Part shown: piece after piece, positions 9,225-17,834 of the stretch
How positions within the stretch are numbered: position 1 is the stretch's first letter
Layout: each line of letters begins with the position of its first letter
Assembly (NCBI RefSeq): GCF_013337045.2
Contig: NZ_CP118259.1
Coordinates: forward strand, 682,001-746,000
Length of the DNA: 64,000 nt
Source of the DNA: Agrobacterium vitis
GTDB lineage: Bacteria > Pseudomonadota > Alphaproteobacteria > Rhizobiales > Rhizobiaceae
Direction of reading: 5' to 3'
Made by a program: the position numbers and the translations under genes
The notes under the pieces: generated by a model
Told to the model about the DNA's origin: nothing
What the model saw: only the letters and a program-made list of their open reading frames with translations
Database searches by the model: none

Positions 9225-9956
9225 TCAGCCTATACCTGAAAAGTCGATCAGTTTCTTCATGCTTATCTCGAGCTTCCTCGGCCCCTTTCGCTGGACAAGG
9301 CCGTTTTTTTCAAGCAGTGCAAAAGTGCGTGACACTGATTCTACCGAGGTCCCAAGATAGTCCGCAATATCGTAGCGCGACATCGGAAGCGATAAGGTCG
9401 AGCTTTCACTGTCGAAATAGCGATCATGGTCCAAGCAGTCTACCAGAAACGCAGCGAGACGTTGTGGCAGCTCCAATTGTCCGATTGTGATGGTGTGTCG
9501 TTGCGCGGTCCGAATTTCGTGGACCGCCTTGACGAAGAAACCTTGCTGAATCCTCGGATTTTCCAGAAGGAATTTCTCCAACTTACGGAACGGAAAGCGG
9601 TATACGGAGCAGGGTGTTACCGCCTCTGCCGAGTTAACGTACAGTCCGCTCTCCGCCAGACCAAAGATATCGCCTGGCCAGTAAAACGCCACGATCTGTC
9701 GCTGACCATCCTTCAGCGCGTGACTGGCCTGAACGACTCCCTCGATAAGCAAATAGAGGAAATCTGCGGGTTCGCCTTGCGACAATATCTCTAATTTCGT
9801 CGTGCGATACTCTATGATTTCTCCCATTCGCCCAAGTTCGTACTGTTCATTTGGGCTTAGGACGATATGCTCCGCTTTCTCATCTTGCTGCGGCGACAAT
9901 ACAGGCGTTGCTCTGATTTGGATTGGCAGTCGGCTAGCGGGCGAAGACAGGTTCAT
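9225..9956 (-). CDS. Crp/Fnr family transcriptional regulator, FixK-like
   Basis: A 243-residue regulator with an N-terminal cyclic-nucleotide-binding-type beta roll (about 40-150, LIEGVVQASHALKDGQRQIVAFYWPGDIFGL) and a C-terminal winged HTH (PMSRYDIADYLGTSVESVSRTFALLEKNGLV). The recognition helix has E-S-V-S-R, matching the FNR residues that contact TTGAT. The N-terminal Cys cluster that holds the FNR/FnrN Fe-S cluster is missing; the only cysteines lie in the core (TPCSVY, VDCLDH), as in FixK-type proteins, so it probably does not sense oxygen through such a cluster. The anaerobox at 6846 is a likely target. Confidence 0.85.
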   Translation of the reverse strand: MNLSSPASRLPIQIRATPVLSPQQDEKAEHIVLSPNEQYELGRMGEIIEYRTTKLEILSQGEPADFLYLLIEGVVQASHALKDGQRQIVAFYWPGDIFGLAESGLYVNSAEAVTPCSVYRFPFRKLEKFLLENPRIQQGFFVKAVHEIRTAQRHTITIGQLELPQRLAAFLVDCLDHDRYFDSESSTLSLPMSRYDIADYLGTSVESVSRTFALLEKNGLVQRKGPRKLEISMKKLIDFSGIG

Positions 9957-10531
9957 GTGTTACATTCTTGCAAGGAGGAAACTTGGAACTGATTTTTATG
10001 ACGGCTTAGGAACGCCCTAACAAATAACTTTCGTTGGTACGACGCTGCGTGATGGAACGATTTATTGTGGAAGGCAACACTAACCATTTCCAAAAAAACC
10101 ATTCCAAAGAGAGTAACGCGAGTAGTTTCTTGACATTTCTTTGCATTTTCGGAAGAAGAACGAAAATTTGCAAAATTCGATACCACATTGCGGAAAATCT
10201 CGACGCAAGATTGGCCTTGCGCTGTGATATCAACCTTTATCCGAGCTCAGATTCTTTACAACAGCGTTCGCCCATGTCGCAAGGATGATGTTTACTCCGC
10301 AAAAGCTACATAAAGGGTTGGGCTATTGTTTTTGGCTTAGTCAAATGACCGAAATATCCCGCAGGTTGAATTAGATCTATTCTTCCATTTCGAGTTGGCG
10401 CATTGCCAGTTGCGGTAAGACCCTTGTTGGGAGCGTCATACGTGAGGGGCATTGCAGACGACAAATCCTATTTCCGTGCACGGGTTTCTGCGATAGGACT
10501 GTCGTATCCTATGTCTGTTCCAGGGCTTCTC
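9957..10531. other. AT-rich intergenic region
   Basis: About 575 bases between the divergent Crp/Fnr and acetyltransferase genes. Composition is AT-rich to about 10400 with no supported gene. Short frames exist on both strands but lack coding character. No anaerobox was seen, so there is no sign here of FNR-type autoregulation. Confidence 0.4.
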
Positions 10532-11038
10532 ATGACCACACAGCACGTCATCCGCGACGGCACCGAAGCGGATCTTGCCGCTATTGTCGAGATTTACAAC
10601 CATGCCGTCGAGCATACGACCGCCATCTGGAACGAGGCGTTAATCGATGTCGACAATCGCCGTGTCTGGCTGGAACTGCGCCGGGCCAAAGGCTTTCCGG
10701 TCCTTGTGGCTGAAGTGGATGGCCGTGTTGCGGGCTATGCCTCCTATGGCGATTGGCGGGCTTTCGATGGTTATCGCCATACGGTCGAGCACTCGGTCTA
10801 TATCGACAAGGACCATCGCGGCGCAGGGCTTGGCAAGGCGCTGATGCAGGCGTTGATCGAGCGCGCCAAGGCCGGAAATGTGCATGTGATGATCGCCGCC
10901 ATCGAGGCCGGAAACACGGCCTCAATCGCCCTGCATGAAAAACTCGGCTTCCGCCTGGTCGGCATCCACCGCGAGGTCGGCACCAAATTCGGCCGCTGGC
11001 TGGATCTGGCGGCGATGGAACTGATGATTGCGCGTTGA
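10532..11038 (+). CDS. GNAT N-acetyltransferase, phosphinothricin acetyltransferase-like
   Basis: A 168-residue GNAT enzyme of the Pat/Bar/MnaT type. It opens IRDGTEADLAAIVEIYNHAVEHTTAIWNE, has the acetyl-CoA motif A (VYIDKDHRGAGLGKALMQALIERA), and the characteristic HEKLGFRLVGIHREVGTKFGRWLDLAAMEL. Relatives acetylate glutamate analogues such as phosphinothricin and methionine sulfoximine, or methionine sulfone. Chromosomal copies are usually housekeeping detoxification enzymes. The ATG at 10532 matches the family start; an in-frame ATG at 10511 is possible. Confidence 0.88.
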   Translation: MTTQHVIRDGTEADLAAIVEIYNHAVEHTTAIWNEALIDVDNRRVWLELRRAKGFPVLVAEVDGRVAGYASYGDWRAFDGYRHTVEHSVYIDKDHRGAGLGKALMQALIERAKAGNVHVMIAAIEAGNTASIALHEKLGFRLVGIHREVGTKFGRWLDLAAMELMIAR

Positions 11039-11776
11039 TTACTCGATCCTGGCCCGCACCATCTCGCCGCGAATGGTGATGGCGGGGTGGGCGCCCGGCG
11101 TATTGGGCAGGGCGCTGTCGACATAGGAGGCGGTGGCCTCGACCAGATAGCTGATCGATGTGGGGGTGAGGAAGCGCAGGGTGGCGTCCATCATCCGGCC
11201 GGACAGAAGGATGGTTTCATCCTTGCTGATGGTCTTGAAAAACGCCTGCACCCGCAGCGCTGCGCCTGAAACATCCAGCGTGCTGGCATGGCCGTCCAGG
11301 GTGAAATCCCCGGCATCGGCCCGAACATTGATGGTGGAAAAATCACCGTCAAGCCCGATACGGGCGGCCTTCTGGCGGATCAGCACGGCAGATTGCGGAC
11401 GCAGATTGGCCTTGAGCTTTATGGTGCAATCCGACCAGTCGAAATAGCGCGACATGTCGGCGACATCGATAACCAGAGTGTCGTTATCGATATGCATCCG
11501 GCCACTGTCAGCGCAGTCGCGGGCATACCAGCCGGACTGCCAGAGCGAGCCCCAGCCGTCGCGCTCACCTGTCAGGGTGGCGGTCAACGGCGTGTTTGGA
11601 TCGGTGGTTACGGAAATCAGGCTGGCGGCGCCATCGACGCGCAGTTTTGAGATAGCCGACAGATCAAGCGGCACGCCTATCGGCACATCGTGCCGCCATA
11701 GCGCCATGGCCCGATCCATGGCGGCGATGCAAACAAGTCCTGCGGCAATGCCAAGTACGATCACACGTTTTTTCAT
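11039..11776 (-). CDS. Exported protein with DUF4097-like beta repeats
   Basis: A 245-residue protein with an N-terminal signal or anchor (KKRVIVLGIAAGLVCIAAMDRAMA). The rest is rich in short beta strands (LRVDGAASLISVTTDP, DGDFSTINVRADAGDFTLDGHASTLDVSGAA) resembling the repetitive beta-helix of DUF4097/DUF2807 proteins. Function is unknown. It starts 170 bases from the divergent membrane-bound AraC regulator, and the two could form a sensing pair. GGAGTGAAG precedes the ATG. Confidence 0.6.
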   Translation of the reverse strand: MKKRVIVLGIAAGLVCIAAMDRAMALWRHDVPIGVPLDLSAISKLRVDGAASLISVTTDPNTPLTATLTGERDGWGSLWQSGWYARDCADSGRMHIDNDTLVIDVADMSRYFDWSDCTIKLKANLRPQSAVLIRQKAARIGLDGDFSTINVRADAGDFTLDGHASTLDVSGAALRVQAFFKTISKDETILLSGRMMDATLRFLTPTSISYLVEATASYVDSALPNTPGAHPAITIRGEMVRARIE

Positions 11777-11945
11777 GGGTCTTCACTCCGATGGATTGCG
11801 ATGCGCCAATCTTTGCCAAGGGAGGGAATGCTGCGACCTGAAACACGTTTCGGGTCGTCGCCGATCATGATCGGGGGTATAACAGTCGCAAGAAATGCCC
11901 CATGCAATCGCTCAGAAATTCACCTCGCTCAACGATTCCCGTCCC

Positions 11946-13016
11946 ATGATATTCTTGCCGATTTCCTTTTTCGTTGCCCTGCTGCTTTTGACCCTGTTGA
12001 TCCGTATGCTGCGGCAGGACGACGCCCCGGCCTCCGCGAAGCTTTTCCTGTTGCTGTTGGCGGTGATGGCGGTGCAATCGGTTCTGGTCGGTTTGCGCTG
12101 GGGCTATGGCATGATGTTGGTCATGCCCGCCATGTCGGCTCTGGCGACGGTTATCCCTCCTTTGAGTTTTCTGGCCTTTCGCAGCCTGACATCCAGCCGT
12201 GCGGATCGGCAGGATCGTGGTTTTTCGCAGCTCGATTGGCTGTATGCCGTACCGACTGCTATCGTGCTGGTGCTGAGCATTGCGGGCGGTGGGCCGATCG
12301 ATGCGATCATCATCCTCACTTTCCTGGCTTATGGACTAGCGCTGCTCTGGCTGGCGCGGCTGGGACCGGATGGGCTGACGGCCTCGCGGCTGGACGGGGC
12401 GCTTCGCTCCTACCGCGCCCTGCAATGCATGGCGGCTTCGCTGCTGGCCTCAGCGGTTACCGATGTCGTCATCAGCCTCGACTTTGCCTTTGGCGGCGGC
12501 CGTCATGCGGCAACCGTCGTCTCGGCTTTCATGACCCTGATCCTTCTGGCGCTCGGATTTGCTGCGTCGTTGGCCGAAAGCGGAGCTTCTTCCGATGAGA
12601 ACGGGCGCGAAGAGCAGAAAGGCGAAAACGCTGGCGACAAGCCGGTGCCGAGATCCGCAAGCCAGGAGGACGCGCAGATTGCCAGCGCGCTGGCAGCGAT
12701 GATGGTGGAAAAACAGCTCTACAAGGATGTGGACCTTAACCTTGGCCGGCTGGCACGTCGCCTCGGCCTGCCTGCGCGGTCGGTATCGAATGCCGTCAAC
12801 CGTGTGCATAGCATGAGTGTTTCGCAGTATGTTAACAATCAGCGGGTGTCGGAGGCCTGCCGGCTGCTGCGAGAAAGCGATGAGCCGATTACCAGCATCG
12901 TCTTTGAGGCTGGTTTTATGACCAAGTCCAATTTCAATCGGGAATTTCTGCGGGTCACGGGACAAAGCCCCAGCGCCTGGCGGCGGCAGGAGACGATAGC
13001 ACAAGCGTGTGCATAG
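11946..13016 (+). CDS. Membrane-anchored AraC family transcriptional regulator
   Basis: A 356-residue protein. Residues 1 to about 215 are six or seven hydrophobic segments (FLPISFFVALLLLTLLI, AKLFLLLLAVMAVQSVLVGL and so on); then an acidic, lysine-containing linker (SSDENGREEQKGENAGDK) and a C-terminal AraC/XylS double HTH with NLGRLARRLGLPARSVSNAVNR and the signature ITSIVFEAGFMTKSNFNREFLRVTGQSPSAWR. This suggests a one-component membrane sensor that regulates from the membrane. The start at 11946 places the first membrane helix at the N-terminus; 11895 is an alternative. The divergent beta-rich exported protein is the best candidate target or ligand partner. Confidence 0.82.
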   Translation: MIFLPISFFVALLLLTLLIRMLRQDDAPASAKLFLLLLAVMAVQSVLVGLRWGYGMMLVMPAMSALATVIPPLSFLAFRSLTSSRADRQDRGFSQLDWLYAVPTAIVLVLSIAGGGPIDAIIILTFLAYGLALLWLARLGPDGLTASRLDGALRSYRALQCMAASLLASAVTDVVISLDFAFGGGRHAATVVSAFMTLILLALGFAASLAESGASSDENGREEQKGENAGDKPVPRSASQEDAQIASALAAMMVEKQLYKDVDLNLGRLARRLGLPARSVSNAVNRVHSMSVSQYVNNQRVSEACRLLRESDEPITSIVFEAGFMTKSNFNREFLRVTGQSPSAWRRQETIAQACA

Positions 13017-13156
13017 TCGCGCTGGGCAAGCCAACCAAAGGCTATTTGCCGGGATTGGGCTGATATTGGGATCGGGCTGATATCAACAATATAACGCAAA
13101 ATTCCGCGCGCCTTATGAGGCCCACGGAATTGAGGTCTGACGATCGAAAAGCATTC

Positions 13157-13277
13157 ATACCAAGTCGAAGATGCATAAGCATCTTCGACTTGAAAAAAAT
13201 CCGAATATCTCAAATGCATCGGGAGCTTGAGATATTCGAAAATAGAATACGAACGCGTGTCTTGATGACCGTTCGTC
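13157..13277. repeat. Three-hairpin intergenic element, copy 1
   Basis: Order A-B-C, inverted relative to copies 2 and 3. Hairpin A (13161-13192) has a perfect 14-bp stem and ATAA loop. Hairpin B (13202-13238) has a perfect 12-bp stem CGAATATCTCAA/TTGAGATATTCG and a 13-nt loop. Hairpin C (13249-13276) has ACGAACG/CGTTCGT. The left end is ATACCAAG. The C end abuts the mucR stop codon (TAA then GACGAACG on the gene's strand), so it may also act as mucR's terminator. See copies at 22751, 44825 and 57646. Confidence 0.85.
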
Positions 13278-13709
13278 TTACTTGGCGCGTCGGCGGCGCT
13301 GTCCCAGGCCCATTTCCTTGGCGAGGCGCGAGCGGGCTTCCGCATAGGCGGGCGCAACCATCGGGTAATCGACGGGAAGGTCCCATTTCTCGCGATATTC
13401 TTCCGGGCTCAAGGTGTGATGGGTCATCAAGTGACGCTTCAGCGACTTGAACGAGCCACCACATTCCAGGCAGATGATCTGGTCGCCCTGAATCGACTTG
13501 CGAACGGCAACGGCAGGCTTCTGCTTTTCGACCACGGATACCACTGGCACCGGTGAAGATGTATTGGACAATGCGGTATGCACATCCGAAATCAGGTGGC
13601 TGATGTCCCCGATTGGTACAACATGGTTGCTGACATACGCTGCAACGATATCTGCCGTCAGTTCGACCAGAAGATCGTTTCCTGACGATCCAAATGCCGT
13701 TTCACTCAT
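13278..13709 (-). CDS. mucR: Ros/MucR family transcriptional regulator
   Basis: A 143-residue protein with the prokaryotic C2H2 zinc finger: C80-x2-C83-x9-H93-x3-H97 in [19 protein letters not shown], followed by the conserved [37 protein letters not shown]. The N-terminal half ([15 protein letters not shown]) is the oligomerisation part. Ros/MucR/RosR proteins bind AT-rich DNA and control exopolysaccharide, motility and virulence or symbiosis genes, and usually repress their own gene. AGGAGA precedes the ATG. The 410-base AT-rich upstream region with two hairpins fits autoregulation. Confidence 0.93.
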   Translation of the reverse strand: MSETAFGSSGNDLLVELTADIVAAYVSNHVVPIGDISHLISDVHTALSNTSSPVPVVSVVEKQKPAVAVRKSIQGDQIICLECGGSFKSLKRHLMTHHTLSPEEYREKWDLPVDYPMVAPAYAEARSRLAKEMGLGQRRRRAK

Positions 13710-14122
13710 TTTTTTCTCCTGTCATATGTCTGCCTGACGGTTCGTTTGCCACCCACCGCCGACACTGAATTCAAACCAGTTTGACTGGTTTGCGTGATAC
13801 CCCCACATAAAATCCACTGCCAGCCAGCCAGGATGGCAGTGTTATATTAGATATTTACGCCATTAACCCAAAACTAGTCTCCAAATTGATTGTCCGCCTC
13901 ACGTCTACAACCCGGGCGGTCGCATCGGCTGAATACATGCTGCTTTTGAACTAGATCGAAATTGAAAACGGTTCAGTGATCCAAATAGTCCTTTTAATGA
14001 ATTATCAACATCGGGAAAAATGTCCAGTTCCTATTTATCCTAATTTTTGTGCGTGAAAAAATGTAGATCAGGCTAAATATGAATGGCTCTCTGCTCTTAT
14101 GATACTTTTAGAACGGTATTAT
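13710..14122. promoter_or_regulatory. mucR upstream region with two hairpins
   Basis: An AT-rich region of 410 bases. Two clean stem-loops lie in the likely mucR leader: CAAACCAG-TTTGA-CTGGTTTG (13772-13792) and CACTGCC, 13 nt, GGCAGTG (13815-13841). MucR-type proteins bind AT-rich inverted repeats near their own promoters, so either dyad could be an operator, or they may fold in the RNA. The rest up to the mrpG stop shows no gene. Confidence 0.5.
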
Positions 14123-14488
14123 TCATAATTTGTTAACTAAGTCCTTCTTGCCGTTGCCAATACCGTTGCTCATTTCATCGAGTACGGTTGCGTGGGCCAG
14201 GGGGTATCCGACATGCCGCGCAGCTTTTGCCAGCAGGTGGGCGGAGACCGGCGCTGTCAGTACAAAGAAGAAAAACCCGCAAAAAGCGCGTGCAAAAACC
14301 GATAAATCTCCGGAATTGACGCCAATTGCCAGTAACAGCAGGCCCGATCCCACTGTTCCGGCCTTGGAGGCCGCATGCATGCGGGTGAGAAGGTCCGGCA
14401 AGCGGTTGAGACCGATTGCAGCGATCACCGCAAAAAACGAACCGCCCAGAATCAATACAGATGTTAGAATCGCCGCCGCCATTTGCAT
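14123..14488 (-). CDS. mrpG: Mrp Na+/H+ antiporter subunit G
   Basis: A 121-residue subunit with three hydrophobic helices and the MnhG/PhaG signature GLNRLPDLLTRMHAASKAGTVGSGLLLLAIG. It is the last gene of the seven-gene mrp operon; its ATG overlaps the mrpF stop (TAATG). MrpG is required for assembly and activity of the hetero-oligomeric antiporter that expels Na+ (or K+ in rhizobial Pha) in exchange for protons. Confidence 0.92.
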   Translation of the reverse strand: MQMAAAILTSVLILGGSFFAVIAAIGLNRLPDLLTRMHAASKAGTVGSGLLLLAIGVNSGDLSVFARAFCGFFFFVLTAPVSAHLLAKAARHVGYPLAHATVLDEMSNGIGNGKKDLVNKL

Positions 14489-14916
14489 TAATCTGTTTCC
14501 TTTTGGGACATGTGCCTATTTTTATCGTTCCGCTTGCGCCTGTGCTCCATCCGGGACTTTTCCACAGCTAATTGTTCGGCTGCCGCCCGAATTGCCGGTT
14601 CGGTTTCCGGTGTTTCGCCAATCACGCCGCGCACAAGGATGAATCGCGCAAAAGCAATGGTTGTCAGAAATCCAACCAGGCCGAGCGAAATGGCGATGTC
14701 CATGTAGAGCACATAGCCCGACTTGATCGCGAAGACGGCAATAAAGCCGATGACGATGCCGACCAGCATGTCCAGCGCAATTACCCGGTCGGGCAGGGTC
14801 GGGCCACGCATCACCCGGTAGACGGTCAGGAAGAAGGCGATGGCCAGCAACAGCAGCCCGCCATTGCAGGCATGATGGACGAGGACTTGCGCGGCTGTCA
14901 TGTCGGGATGGGTCAT
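14488..14916 (-). CDS. mrpF: Mrp Na+/H+ antiporter subunit F
   Basis: A 142-residue subunit. The core (about residues 10-95) has three membrane helices with the family motif [28 protein letters not shown]. The C-terminal tail of about 45 residues is charged ([19 protein letters not shown]) and longer than in typical 90-residue MrpF proteins. The start at 14916 gives a four-base overlap with mrpE; a longer in-frame start at 14988 would add residues unlike the family. Confidence 0.9.
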   Translation of the reverse strand: MTHPDMTAAQVLVHHACNGGLLLLAIAFFLTVYRVMRGPTLPDRVIALDMLVGIVIGFIAVFAIKSGYVLYMDIAISLGLVGFLTTIAFARFILVRGVIGETPETEPAIRAAAEQLAVEKSRMEHRRKRNDKNRHMSQKETD

Positions 14917-15386
14917 TGGAACGCCTCGCGGATCTTGCGCTCGAATCCCTCGGCAATGTCGCGCCGGGCCGCATCCGGATCGCTGCAATCCAGTGCATGG
15001 ACATAGAGGATCTTTCGGTCCTCAGACACATCCACCGATAGGGTGCCGGGCGTCAGCGTGATGAGATTGGCCAGCAGGGTGATTTCGAAATCGCGCTCGA
15101 CGCTGAGCGGAAAGGCGAAAATGCCGGGCTTGATATCGAGCCCCGGCGACAGGACCATGATCGTTACTTTCCAGGCGGATTTGGCCAGCTCGCTGAGAAA
15201 CAGCAGCAGCAGGGACAGGATGCGCCACGTTCTGTTGAGATAGGAAACGCCGCCGATCTGCTCGCGCAACACCCCGACCACCGCCAGCGACAGCACGAAA
15301 CCAAACAGAAGATTATGCAGGCTGGCGCTGCCGGTGACCGCTACCCAGATAATGGCCATCAGCAAGTTGAGGATCAACAGCCTCAT
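14913..15386 (-). CDS. mrpE: Mrp Na+/H+ antiporter subunit E
   Basis: A 157-residue subunit with two N-terminal membrane segments and the MnhE/PhaE signature [30 protein letters not shown]. Length matches Bacillus MrpE (158). It overlaps both neighbours by four bases (ATGA), indicating translational coupling in the mrpA-G operon. Confidence 0.92.
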   Translation of the reverse strand: MRLLILNLLMAIIWVAVTGSASLHNLLFGFVLSLAVVGVLREQIGGVSYLNRTWRILSLLLLFLSELAKSAWKVTIMVLSPGLDIKPGIFAFPLSVERDFEITLLANLITLTPGTLSVDVSEDRKILYVHALDCSDPDAARRDIAEGFERKIREAFQ

Positions 15387-16987
15387 GGGCGCGCCTCCGT
15401 GGGAAAGACCGAGGTGATATAGGCCGATGGATCGACAAGCCCGACGGCGGCGTCCTGCGAGAGTGCGATGAGCTTTTCAGGAAACAGTCCGAACCAGACG
15501 ATCAAGCCTGCCAGCAGCAGGATCGGCGCAAGGGATGAGCGTGTTGGTGCGGCAAGGATTTCTGGATTGGCCTGGTTGGTGTTCACGTCTGATTCGTCCC
15601 TGGCCGGTTGTTTCCGCCAGAAGGCCAGCAGGAAGACTCGGGCCAGCGCAATCGTGGTCAGGAAGCCGGACAGCAGGATTGCGCCCGCCATCCACCAGGC
15701 ACCGATATCGAGTGCTGCCTTCAACAGCATGACCTTTGGCCAGAAGCCGGAAAACGGCGGCAGGCCGCTTGCGGCAAAAAACAGCGCCAGCGCCAGAAAG
15801 GAAAAACCCGGTGCTGCGCGGTAAAGACCAGACATGTCCTGTAATGCAAAACTGCCAGTCATCCGCCCGGCTTGGCCGACCACCAGATAGAGCGCTGCCA
15901 TCAACAGGATCGAGTGCATGGCATAGAAGATCGTCGCGCTGATGCCCTGTACGGCGCCAATGGCGATGCCGGCCAGCATGATGCCGATGCCGGAAATGAC
16001 GACAAAGCCCATCAGCCGGCGGATATCGGACTGGCCGAGAGCGCCAATCGCACCCAGAACCATGGTGGCGGCAGCAATCACCCCCAGCACCAGGCTCAGT
16101 TGCTCACGCTCAATCGGAAACAGCATCACCACGACCCGCAGCAGGCTGTAAATGCCGACCTTGGTCAGGAGGGCGGCAAACAGTGCCGACACCACGATGC
16201 GCGGCGTGTGATAGGAGGCTGGCAACCAGAAATTCAGCGGGAAGGCGGCGGCTTTCATGGCAAAGGCCAGGGCAAACAGCGTGGTCAGCGTCATCAGCGG
16301 GGCGGTATCGCGCAAACCATTGGCCTTACGGGCAATATCGGCCATGTTGAGCGTGCCGAAGCTGGCATAGAGAAAACCGATGGTGATCAGAAACAGTGTG
16401 GTGGCGATCAGGTTGAGCACCGCATATTTCAGCGCCCCATCGATCTGTTCGCGCTCGGAACCGAGGATCAACATGCCGAAAGACGAGATCAGCAGCACTT
16501 CGAACCAGACATAGAGGTTGAAGATATCGCCGGTCAGGAAGGCGCCGGACACCCCGGCCATCAGCACCAGAAGAAACGGATAGAACCCGTAGCGGCGACC
16601 GGACGTATTGATATCCGTCAACCCATAGACGCCGCAGGCCAGGGCGACGATGGCAGACGTCAGGGCAAACAACGCCCCGGTGATATCGACGGTGAAGGCG
16701 ATGCCGAAGGGCGGCATCCAGCGGCCCATCATCACCGTCAGCGGGCCGTCCTGGATGACCTCGAGCAGCAGCGCGAGATCGATCAGCACCAGCAGGACCA
16801 GGGTGGGAAGGGCAATCATCGGCTGGAGGCGGGTGCGGTCACGCAGCATCAAGGCCACGGCCCCACCGGCAAGACACAGGGCCACCGGCAGGATGGGCAG
16901 CCACTGGGCAAACGTGGTTGGTGTCTGCACCGTGGCAGCGGCCAGGGCGGCATTCAGAGCCTCGGCATTGGTGGTTGAAACGGCCAT
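15383..16987 (-). CDS. mrpD: Mrp Na+/H+ antiporter subunit D (NuoN/NuoM-like)
   Basis: A 534-residue subunit with about 14 membrane helices, homologous to the proton-pumping subunits of respiratory complex I. Key features include WFEVLLISSFGMLILGSEREQIDGALKYAVLNLIATT (the conserved Glu and broken-helix region) and AFAMKAAAFPLNFWLPASYHTPRIVVSALFAALLTKVGIYSLLR (conserved Lys residues). With MrpA it forms the likely cation/proton paths. A 50-base gap separates it from mrpC upstream. Confidence 0.93.
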   Translation of the reverse strand: MAVSTTNAEALNAALAAATVQTPTTFAQWLPILPVALCLAGGAVALMLRDRTRLQPMIALPTLVLLVLIDLALLLEVIQDGPLTVMMGRWMPPFGIAFTVDITGALFALTSAIVALACGVYGLTDINTSGRRYGFYPFLLVLMAGVSGAFLTGDIFNLYVWFEVLLISSFGMLILGSEREQIDGALKYAVLNLIATTLFLITIGFLYASFGTLNMADIARKANGLRDTAPLMTLTTLFALAFAMKAAAFPLNFWLPASYHTPRIVVSALFAALLTKVGIYSLLRVVVMLFPIEREQLSLVLGVIAAATMVLGAIGALGQSDIRRLMGFVVISGIGIMLAGIAIGAVQGISATIFYAMHSILLMAALYLVVGQAGRMTGSFALQDMSGLYRAAPGFSFLALALFFAASGLPPFSGFWPKVMLLKAALDIGAWWMAGAILLSGFLTTIALARVFLLAFWRKQPARDESDVNTNQANPEILAAPTRSSLAPILLLAGLIVWFGLFPEKLIALSQDAAVGLVDPSAYITSVFPTEARP

Positions 16988-17037
16988 GCGGTTATTTTGG
17001 TCTTTCGGTTTAAAGCGTTCGTGTTGCCGGGAAATCC

Positions 17038-17415
17038 TCAGTAATCAAGCGGCGGCAAGGGCGGATTTTTCGGTTCAGCCAACCGCATGTCATCGGTATC
17101 ATCGGTGTCGAGGTCCTGGTAGGCGCGGTAGGACAGCACCAGCAGGAAGGCGAAGAACGAGAAGGAAATCACGATGGCCGTCAGGATCAGCGCCTGCGGC
17201 AGCGGATTGGCGGCGGCCATGCTCAGCACGTCCTCACCCTTCATCATGATTGGCGGCACTTCGCGGGTCAGCCGTCCGGCGGTGAACAGGCCGAGATTGA
17301 CGGCATTGCCGAGCAATACGATGCCCAGCAGCACCCGCACGATATGGCGTGACATGATCAGGTAGAAGGCGGTCGTGGCAAACAGCCCGACCAGCAGGGA
17401 GAAAATCGCTTCCAT
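17038..17415 (-). CDS. mrpC: Mrp Na+/H+ antiporter subunit C (NuoK-like)
   Basis: A 125-residue NuoK homologue with three membrane helices and the signature LLGIVLLGNAVNLGLFTAGRL, then DPLPQALILTAIVI-like NPLPQALILTAIVISFSFFAF. Its ATG overlaps the mrpB stop by one base. It is part of the group 1 (separate A and B) mrp operon. Confidence 0.93.
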   Translation of the reverse strand: MEAIFSLLVGLFATTAFYLIMSRHIVRVLLGIVLLGNAVNLGLFTAGRLTREVPPIMMKGEDVLSMAAANPLPQALILTAIVISFSFFAFLLVLSYRAYQDLDTDDTDDMRLAEPKNPPLPPLDY

Positions 17416-17834
17416 CAGTCATTCTCCCGTTCGCCCAGCGCCAGCGCAATCGAGGTGATCGCCCCGACCACCACCAGATAGACGCCGATATCGAAGCTGG
17501 TGACGGTGGCGACCGGCACATCGACGCCGAAGATATGCGGGGTGATCCACAGCCCGGTCATGAATGGCACGCCGGCAAAAGCCGAGAGGAAGCCGGACAG
17601 GCAGGCCATCAGCAGGCCAAAGCCCGCCACCGACAGCGGATGGACGTAAAGGGCGCGGCGCACCGCCTGCACGCCGAAGGCCATGCCATAGATGGCAAAG
17701 CCGGAGGCGGCGATCAGCCCGCCGATAAAGCCGCCACCCGGCTCGTTATGACCGCGCAGCAGCACGAAAACCGAAAACAGCAGCATCAGCGCAGTAACGA
17801 CCGGCGCAACGGTGCGAAAGATCAAGCTGTTCAT
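17415..17834 (-). CDS. mrpB: Mrp Na+/H+ antiporter subunit B
   Basis: A 139-residue subunit with four membrane helices and the MnhB signature [29 protein letters not shown]. The length matches stand-alone MrpB proteins (about 140). It overlaps the mrpA stop by four bases. Confidence 0.93.
   Translation of the reverse strand: MNSLIFRTVAPVVTALMLLFSVFVLLRGHNEPGGGFIGGLIAASGFAIYGMAFGVQAVRRALYVHPLSVAGFGLLMACLSGFLSAFAGVPFMTGLWITPHIFGVDVPVATVTSFDIGVYLVVVGAITSIALALGEREND

Noticed and set aside
10011..10045. GGAAC...CGTT resembling an EcfG (general stress sigma factor) promoter
   Set aside because: The spacer is 18 bases, longer than the usual 16-17, and no gene start follows at a suitable distance.
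9957..10402. Search for an FNR box for autoregulation of the Crp/Fnr gene
   Set aside because: Only TTGCG...ATCAA-type imperfect matches with wrong spacing were seen.
15872..16978. A 368-codon forward frame opposite mrpD
   Set aside because: Low-complexity Gln/His/Gly protein, opposite an unambiguous antiporter subunit.
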